NCBI RefSeq assembly: GCF_013085545.1
Contig: NZ_CP039543.1
Coordinates: 3,689,322-3,753,321, forward strand
Direction of reading: 5' to 3'
Length of the DNA stretch: 64,000 nt
Source: Oceanidesulfovibrio marinus
Lineage (GTDB): Bacteria > Desulfobacterota > Desulfovibrionia > Desulfovibrionales > Desulfovibrionaceae
The position numbers and the translations under genes are program-made. This document shows, piece by piece, positions 58,601-64,000 of this stretch. How positions within the stretch are numbered: position 1 is the first letter of the stretch; each line of letters starts with the position of its first letter. The notes below the pieces were generated by a model that saw only the letters and a list, made by a program, of their open reading frames with translations, made no database searches and was not told the DNA's origin.

Positions 58601-59934
58601 CCCGCTGCGAGGCGTTTCTGGACAGCCTGGAGATGCAAGCGCGTATGGAAGCCGAGGCCGAGCCTGTGGCCGACAGCAGGCCATTGCTGCACGATCCGCT
58701 GAAGGCGGCGGGCTCTCGCGTTGTGGCCCAGTCCGGCCGCGGCCGCACGGTGTTCATACCCCGCATGTGCGACCACGCCGTGGCGCTCAAGGCGGCCTTC
58801 GCCTACTGCGGCATGGACGCCGAGGTGCTGCCCGAGACCTCCGACGCCTCCCTCTCCCTGGGCCGCAAGCACGTGACAGGCAAGGAGTGCTACCCCTTCG
58901 CCCTCACCACCGGCGACATCCTCACCAAGGCATCCAGCCCGGACTTCAAACCGGACAAGTCCGCCTTCCTGATGTGGGGCGGCACTGGTCCCTGCCGCTT
59001 TGGCCAGTACAACCTCATGCAGCGGCTCATAATGAACCGCAACGGTCTGGAGGACGTGCCGCTGTTCTCGCCCGTGCAGGACAGCTCGCTCTACTCGGAG
59101 CTGGGCGCCGTGGGCAAGGACTTCTCGCTGCGCTGCTGGCAGGGCCTCGTGCTCATGGACCTGCTGACCAAGGTCCACCTGGCCACGCGGGCGTACGAGA
59201 AGGTGGAAGGCTCGGCAGACGAGCTCCACACCCATATAATGAGCTGGGTGGTGGACGCCATGAAGGCCGAGAAGCCCGACTTCCCCGGCCTGATGAAGCG
59301 TATCGGCGAGGAGTTCTCGGACCTGCGCGACACCACCGCACCCAAGAAGCCTGTCGTGGGCGTGCTCGGCGAGATCTACGTGCGCTCCAACCGTTATGCC
59401 AACGAGGACCTCGTGCGCAGCCTGGAGCGTCTGGGCGCCGAGATCTGGCTGACCCCCATCGACGAGTGGGTGCTCTACCTCAACTGGTGCGCCCAGGAGG
59501 ATGCCCACCGCATGCGGGAGTTCGGGCGCTACGCCAAGCTCACCCTCAAGGACTTCTTCCAGAAGCGCATCGGCAAGAAGATCGAGCACCAGGTCTCATC
59601 CTATGCCGAGCACATCTACGAGCCGGACATCCGGGTCGTGCTGGACTACGCAATGCCGTATCTGCACCACTCCTTCCGCGGTGAGGCAGTGCTCTCCGTG
59701 GGCAAGGCGCTGGACATGATCGAGCGCAACGCGGCTGGCGTGGTCAACGCCATTCCCTTTGGCTGCATGCCCGGCACGGTGGTCACCGGCATCCTGCGGA
59801 CCATTACCTCCAGGACCGGCGCGCCCACCATGTCCATTCCCTTTGACGGCACGGCGTCGCCCACCATGCAGCTTCAGCTGGAAGCCTTCATGGACCAGGC
59901 CTGGCAACGCCACGAACGCCAGGGCGGGAAGTAA
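55633..59934 (+). CDS. Two-domain acyl-CoA dehydratase activase with HgdB-like C-terminus
   Basis: 1433 residues from ATG 55633. Two ASKHA ATPase domains in tandem (about 1-270 and 325-590), each with a phosphate loop (GLDAGSVSVKVAVLD; GIDIGSISTCLALID) and the cluster-binding Cys (NSVCAAGTGSFLDQQ; NKACAAGTGSFLEEQ) plus a second Cys (GRCSVFAKSD; ERCTVFMENS). A zinc-like FECKGCENHCEINR and DUF2229 follow, then a HgdB/BcrC-like region (about 990-1420). Archerases of this kind reduce 2-hydroxyacyl-CoA dehydratases or benzoyl-CoA reductase partners using ATP; here activator and partner appear in one chain. The substrate is unknown. Confidence 0.88.
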   Translation: MSHVIGLDAGSVSVKVAVLDSEGAIVETSYERHFGRPLEKFLEILPDLLSRYPDAELAFTGTSGKYVASRLHAPHVNELLAHAAATMALYPEVETIVEMGGEDSKCIFIKDGAIDDFALNSVCAAGTGSFLDQQAERLRLTIEEFSDLAYEYLTNRGEDAAPPPRIAGRCSVFAKSDMIHLQQIATGVEAIVAGLCFSVARNFQGSIVRNRKLRPRVAFMGGVARNKGMVTAFSEVLGEEDLLIPEHVTAMGAIGSAMKAMEEGTAVRVDDEKLRALKEKYIWSRNGLEPLVGKSDDFAKRHLSEEARERLERIRELTAEDGEVDAYLGIDIGSISTCLALIDEKGNLLAKRYLRTAGRPIEAVRQGLREIGEEIANMPATVRISGVGTTGSGRYMIADFVGADVVKNEITAQAMGAVHMDPKVDTIFEIGGQDSKYIQLRDGIITDFEMNKACAAGTGSFLEEQAEKLDIHIKDEFAELALAAESPCRLGERCTVFMENSLRSSLQQGANKDEVLAGLAYSIVENYINRVVSGRAIGENVFFQGGTAFNKAVVAAFEKFLGLQVTVPPHHDNTGAIGMGLIARDVMRENPGSDSRFKGLSMAEREYSQSSFECKGCENHCEINRIRIEGEKNFLFYGGRCEKYDIRRGAGNDIEDLFAFRVDALHKPQEEYAARHKALNAPARRGVIGIPRVFFFHDFMPYYTTLLWELGFEVVISPLTSPPVVGLGVKATLADTCFPVKAALGHVVSLVEQGVNTIFLPSFTNMATPEEPYPYGHACPLTQSFPYQVRAGLSETLDPEIANRIVTPVVRHKYGTGHLHQELFKALGPLGVASSELKRAMGKAQAAQDAFRQSIQDKGREVLSHVDEDAAKGVRSLVVVGRPYNAFDMGMNLEIPKKLATLNVQAIPMDFLPDEEIYDDWPGMYWRSGQRILRAGRFVHKTPHLNALFIGNFSCGPDSFIQPYFDQEMAGKPYLHIEIDEHSADAGVITRCEAFLDSLEMQARMEAEAEPVADSRPLLHDPLKAAGSRVVAQSGRGRTVFIPRMCDHAVALKAAFAYCGMDAEVLPETSDASLSLGRKHVTGKECYPFALTTGDILTKASSPDFKPDKSAFLMWGGTGPCRFGQYNLMQRLIMNRNGLEDVPLFSPVQDSSLYSELGAVGKDFSLRCWQGLVLMDLLTKVHLATRAYEKVEGSADELHTHIMSWVVDAMKAEKPDFPGLMKRIGEEFSDLRDTTAPKKPVVGVLGEIYVRSNRYANEDLVRSLERLGAEIWLTPIDEWVLYLNWCAQEDAHRMREFGRYAKLTLKDFFQKRIGKKIEHQVSSYAEHIYEPDIRVVLDYAMPYLHHSFRGEAVLSVGKALDMIERNAAGVVNAIPFGCMPGTVVTGILRTITSRTGAPTMSIPFDGTASPTMQLQLEAFMDQAWQRHERQGGK

Positions 59935-59946
59935 CCACACAATGAG

Positions 59947-59984
59947 AAAGGGGGCGGTTCCTGCGGGAATCGCCCCCTTTTTTG
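59947..59984 (+). terminator. Rho-independent terminator of the activase gene
   Basis: AAAGGGGGCG / CGCCCCCTTT stem, six T residues, 12 bp after the stop. Confidence 0.93.
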
Positions 59985-60021
59985 TTGCCTCAATGCAATC
60001 CGGCAGTAGCCCGGCGGCGGT

Positions 60022-60357
60022 TTACTCCTGGTGGTACTTTTCGAGCACCGAGTTCAGGTTGATATTCTTGGGCCGTACCTCGCGGCCCTCGATGGTGTAG
60101 CGCACCATCTCCCAGGCGTGGTGGTCGATGTAGTCTATCCTGCCCTCGGCCGTGTCCGGCAGCAGCGGGAGCAGGGCTTCCAGAAAGTCGTCGATGAGGA
60201 AGAACGGGCCCTCGTACTCCACGTTCAGGGTGTCGCCCTCGTGCTCCAGACAGTCCATCTGGAACATGGAGCCCTCCAGGCCGTTGAGCAGGGCGATGTA
60301 CCCTTCCGAGGGCAGGCCTTTCACATAACCGTAGACGCGGATTTCTTCGTGGGACAT
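60022..60357 (-). CDS. Unknown small acidic protein
   Basis: 111 residues, mixed αβ. Begins MSHEEIRVYGYVKGLPSEGYIALLNGL and ends NLNSVLEKYHQE. Two runs of acidic residues (LEHEGDTLNVEYEGPFFLIDDF; GRIDYIDHHAWEM). No domain recognised. Divergent from murJ with a 58-bp gap. Confidence 0.6.
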   Translation of the reverse strand: MSHEEIRVYGYVKGLPSEGYIALLNGLEGSMFQMDCLEHEGDTLNVEYEGPFFLIDDFLEALLPLLPDTAEGRIDYIDHHAWEMVRYTIEGREVRPKNINLNSVLEKYHQE

Positions 60358-60415
60358 ACTTGTAATTTACGACAATCACCCACGGGAGTACATATCTTTT
60401 CCGGTGCGATCCCAC

Positions 60416-62032
60416 ATGGATGAAGGCATTCAGCAGACAGAGACGACGGCGGCCGGAGCCGGAGGCGCGGTAAAACAGGACGGCGCCGAGGCGATTGCGG
60501 TGCGGGCCTCCAGCGTGGCCGCTGCCACCATGGCCAGCCGGCTGCTCGGCTTTGTGCGGGATATCATCATCGCCTCCGTGCTGGGCGTGGGGCCGCTGGC
60601 CGACGCTTTTTTCGCGGCCTTCCGCTTCCCCCTGGTGGTGCGGCGCTTCTTCTCCGAGGGAGCCCTCAGCCTGAGCGTCATGCCGGCGCTGGCAGAGCGC
60701 CAGGCCCGGGACGGCTGGGATGGCGCGCAACACCTGGCGCGCTCGTTCCTCTTGCGCATCGGGCTGTGGTTCGTGCCCGCCGTCGTGGTCATCCTTATTG
60801 CGGCGCGGCCCCTGGCCGAGCTGGTCGCACCCGGTTTCGAGGCGGCGCAGCTCGACCGCATGGCCGCGCTCATGCGGTTGATGATGCCGTACCTGGTCTG
60901 CATAGCAGCCGTGGCGCTGCTTGCCGCGGTGTGCAACTTTCGGGACCGCTTTTTCCTGCCGGCCGCCATTCCGGCCGTGTTCAACCTCTGCATCATTACC
61001 GGCGGCGTGCTGGCCGTGCTTGCCGGCTGGGATACGGCGCTGGTCATCGCGGCCTGCGTCAGCATCGCCGGCGTGGCGCAGCTTGTCATCCTGGCCCCGG
61101 CGGTGCGGCGGCTCGGCTTCTCCGTCCTCGGGCCGGCCGATCTTCGTGATCCGCAGGCCAAGGCCATGCTCCGCCGGCTGGGTCCGGTGCTCGTGGGCTC
61201 GTCCTCCTTCCAAGCCATGATCGTAGCGGCCACCATCCTGGCAACGGCCATGACGTCCGGATCGGTCGGGGCCATCTACTTTGCGGACCGGCTCATCCAT
61301 TTCCCCCTGGGCATTGTGGGCGTGGCCGTGGCCACGGCGACTCTGCCGCGGCTTTCCGCGCACCATGCGGAGAAACGGCACAGCGATTTCCGCCAGGTCT
61401 GGGAGGACGGCGTGGCGCTCTCGCTTTTCCTCACGCTGCCCGCCATGGCCGGGCTCCTGGCCCTGAGCGGGCCCATCACCTCGCTGCTGTTCGAGCACGG
61501 CGCCTTCGACGCCCACGCCGCGGGCATGACGGCGGGCACCCTGCGCGGGTTCGTCATCGGCCTGCCGGCGCTGGCCGCCAGCCGTGCGCTGGTGGCGGTG
61601 CTCTTTGCTGCGGCCATGATCCGGCAGGCGGTGGTGGCCTCGGTGGCCGGCATGCTCTGCTTTGCCGTGCTGGCTTGGCCGGCCATGGCCTGGCAGGGAG
61701 CGGCCGGTCTGGCCGGCGCCGGAGCCCTGGCGTCGTGGTTCGTCTTCCTGGTGCAGGCGCGCGCCGTGTCCCGCACGAGCGGCGAGCAGGCTCACGCTCC
61801 AGTCTGGCGGGCCATTGTCCGCCGGGCTTTTGTTCCGGCCGTGCTTTCGGTGGGGGTCTTCCTCGCAGCGTGGGCCATGTGCGGCGTGCTGCCGCCGTCA
61901 TGGCGGCGGTGGTCGGTCATCGCGATCATTCCGCTGTGCGGGGCTGGGTACATGGCGGCGTCGCTGCGGCTGGGCGTGGCCGAGTCCAGGGCCCTGATGC
62001 AGTCATTGCGCAAGGGGGGACGGCGCGCGTGA
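60416..62032 (+). CDS. murJ: Lipid II flippase MurJ
   Basis: 538 residues from ATG 60416 (a GTG four codons upstream is possible). After a polar start come about 14 membrane segments of the MOP superfamily with the MurJ motifs ASRLLGFVRDIIIASVLG.GPLADAFFAAFRFP.VRR.FSEGALS and TLPAMAGLLALSGPITSLLFEHGAFD. It moves lipid II across the inner membrane. murA lies 0.3 kb downstream, beyond tRNA-His. Confidence 0.93.
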   Translation: MDEGIQQTETTAAGAGGAVKQDGAEAIAVRASSVAAATMASRLLGFVRDIIIASVLGVGPLADAFFAAFRFPLVVRRFFSEGALSLSVMPALAERQARDGWDGAQHLARSFLLRIGLWFVPAVVVILIAARPLAELVAPGFEAAQLDRMAALMRLMMPYLVCIAAVALLAAVCNFRDRFFLPAAIPAVFNLCIITGGVLAVLAGWDTALVIAACVSIAGVAQLVILAPAVRRLGFSVLGPADLRDPQAKAMLRRLGPVLVGSSSFQAMIVAATILATAMTSGSVGAIYFADRLIHFPLGIVGVAVATATLPRLSAHHAEKRHSDFRQVWEDGVALSLFLTLPAMAGLLALSGPITSLLFEHGAFDAHAAGMTAGTLRGFVIGLPALAASRALVAVLFAAAMIRQAVVASVAGMLCFAVLAWPAMAWQGAAGLAGAGALASWFVFLVQARAVSRTSGEQAHAPVWRAIVRRAFVPAVLSVGVFLAAWAMCGVLPPSWRRWSVIAIIPLCGAGYMAASLRLGVAESRALMQSLRKGGRRA

Positions 62033-62091
62033 AGATTGTGCAAACAGAAGGGTGGTTCCCTTGCGGGCCGCCATTGGATTCTATAGACCGG

Positions 62092-62126
62092 ACAAAGAAA
62101 AAGGCCGCGGCATGCGCCACGGCCTT
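62092..62126 (-). terminator. Terminator of tRNA-His
   Basis: AAGGCCGTGGC / GCCGCGGCCTT hairpin with TTTTTCTTT on the minus strand, 12 bp after the tRNA. Confidence 0.88.
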
Positions 62127-62137
62127 GGATCTTCGAA

Positions 62138-62214
62138 TGGGGCGAGAGATGGGACTTGAACCCACGGCCACACGGGCCACAACCGTGTGCTCTACCAACT
62201 GAGCTACTCCCGCC
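62138..62214 (-). tRNA. tRNA-His (GTG)
   Basis: Full cloverleaf on the minus strand with encoded CCA. Acceptor GGCGGGAG/CTCTCGCC has the eighth pair made by G-1 and C73, the mark of tRNA-His. D-arm GCTCAGTTGGTAGAGC, anticodon loop TTGTGGC giving GTG, T-arm GTGGGTTCAAGTCCCAT. Confidence 0.98.
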
Positions 62215-62228
62215 GTAAAGAAGAAGGT

Positions 62229-62257
62229 AAACTAACCAAGAGGAGCCTCGCGGTCAA
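62229..62257 (-). promoter_or_regulatory. Sigma-70 promoter of tRNA-His
   Basis: On the minus strand TTGACC and TAGTTT separated by 17 bp, 14 bp ahead of the tRNA 5' end. Confidence 0.6.
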
Positions 62258-62318
62258 GACCTGAAACGTGAGCGACGCGCTTCTGTAACCAATTACACGC
62301 AACTAATCGGGATCATTC

Positions 62319-63581
<1,263 letters not shown>

Positions 63582-63605
63582 ATCCGCCTTACTCTGGCAC
63601 AATTC

Positions 63606-64000
63606 ATGGACCGCCCGGCGCTCGTTCCGCTTCTAGGCTGGCAACAGCTCTTGCTCGCGGCGCTGGCCGGGTTCCTGGCCGCTGCCGCGCCGTGGGCCGC
63701 CGGGCTCGGGCTGGTTCTGCTACTGTGGTTTATCATCGGCAGCCGGGCGGCTCCACTCAGGCATCGTGTAGCCTTGGCCGTGGCCGCCGTGGCGGTGTTC
63801 GGCCTGGGCTGGGCATGGTCCTTCCATACTGAGCAAGCGCGCCAGGCAGAGGCAGCCGCCGCCCCGGCATGGGTGGAGCAGGGGCCGAAGGTGCGCCTGC
63901 GCGGCCGCATCGCCGAGGCAGTGACCCGGCCCGGACGCCGGCTGCGCATCGTGCTGGACGATCTGGAGCGGATTCATCAGGACGGCTCCGCCGAGGCCAT
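63606..64000 (+). CDS. comEC: ComEC/Rec2-family DNA uptake protein, N-terminal part
   Basis: About 131 residues up to the window edge; the gene continues beyond it. Starts MDRPALVPLLGWQQLLLAALAGFLAAAAPW, with about three hydrophobic segments followed by a DUF4131-like β region (KVRLRGRIAEAVTRPGRRLRIVLDDLERI). ComEC forms the inner-membrane channel for single-stranded DNA. It starts 24 bp after murA. Identification rests on the N-terminus only. Confidence 0.72.
   Translation, partial: MDRPALVPLLGWQQLLLAALAGFLAAAAPWAAGLGLVLLLWFIIGSRAAPLRHRVALAVAAVAVFGLGWAWSFHTEQARQAEAAAAPAWVEQGPKVRLRGRIAEAVTRPGRRLRIVLDDLERIHQDGSAEA

Noticed and set aside
55543-59589. 1348-codon open frame antisense to the activase gene
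   Set aside because: Same reason: the plus-strand frame has all family motifs, the antisense frame none.
62138-62214. tRNA-His as an integration site for an island
   Set aside because: No integrase, direct repeat of the tRNA 3' end, or compositional change flanks it; murJ and murA are ordinary neighbours.

Overview
The window is about 64 kb of a GC-rich chromosome, most likely from a sulfate-reducing deltaproteobacterium of the Desulfovibrio/Oceanidesulfovibrio kind. This rests on gene content (a single-chain PutA behind an Lrp-type regulator, a Tat-exported Fe/Mn superoxide dismutase, a 1433-residue two-domain acyl-CoA dehydratase activase, a GldA/F/G-type ABC operon) and on Desulfovibrio-style intergenic hairpins. 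No rRNA is present, so the genus is an inference.

Layout. 0-5 kb: lrp-putA proline catabolism and an EAL phosphodiesterase. 5-12 kb: pyrF and a glycan set (PLP aminotransferase, PglC-like sugar transferase, GT4, AsnB-like amidotransferase) with a universal stress protein on the other strand. 12-21 kb: an M23 peptidase, a TtcA-type tRNA thiolase, a four-gene ABC export operon, rpoZ, dnaJ, moaC. 21.3-29.8 kb: an AT-richer island of small unknown genes with two IS481-type copies and one IS2-type element. 29.8-32.4 kb: hisH-hisF and an MscS channel. 32.4-35.4 kb: a second AT-rich patch with an unknown secreted/membrane pair and a third IS481-type copy. 35.4-50 kb: prepilin peptidase, carB, purF, a PAS histidine kinase, Fe-alcohol dehydrogenase, PgeF-type laccase-domain protein, 5-FCL, phosphoesterase, small genes, an ArsR regulator, glutaminyl cyclase and a CheY-like receiver. 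50.3-52.0 kb: a second, minus-strand copy of the unknown cassette. 52-64 kb: sod, a kinase-like protein, small genes, the activase, murJ, tRNA-His, murA and the start of comEC.

The main discovery candidate is a repeated cassette. Gene A (240 aa, a CxxC...HPNCKC metal-binding-like motif, no signal peptide) overlaps by 4 bp gene B (about 130 aa, four membrane segments). They are accompanied by C (a hydrophobic fragment) and D (two membrane segments plus a C-terminal zinc ribbon). A-B occurs twice, 30 kb apart and on opposite strands, each time with the same 90-bp leader directly behind the Rho-independent terminator of a housekeeping gene (moaC, sod). B occurs five times: two paired with A, two orphan, one killed by two Trp-to-stop changes. 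D occurs three times, one split by an IS that can be removed in silico to restore the frame exactly. This is the architecture expected of an effector/immunity locus with orphan immunity genes, but the function is inferred only.

The IS elements show a recent history: copies 1 and 3 have 7-bp target duplications, copy 2 is a sequence mosaic of 1 and 3 and sits between 49-bp direct repeats, and the IS2-type element has a transposase fused in frame through an A9 run.
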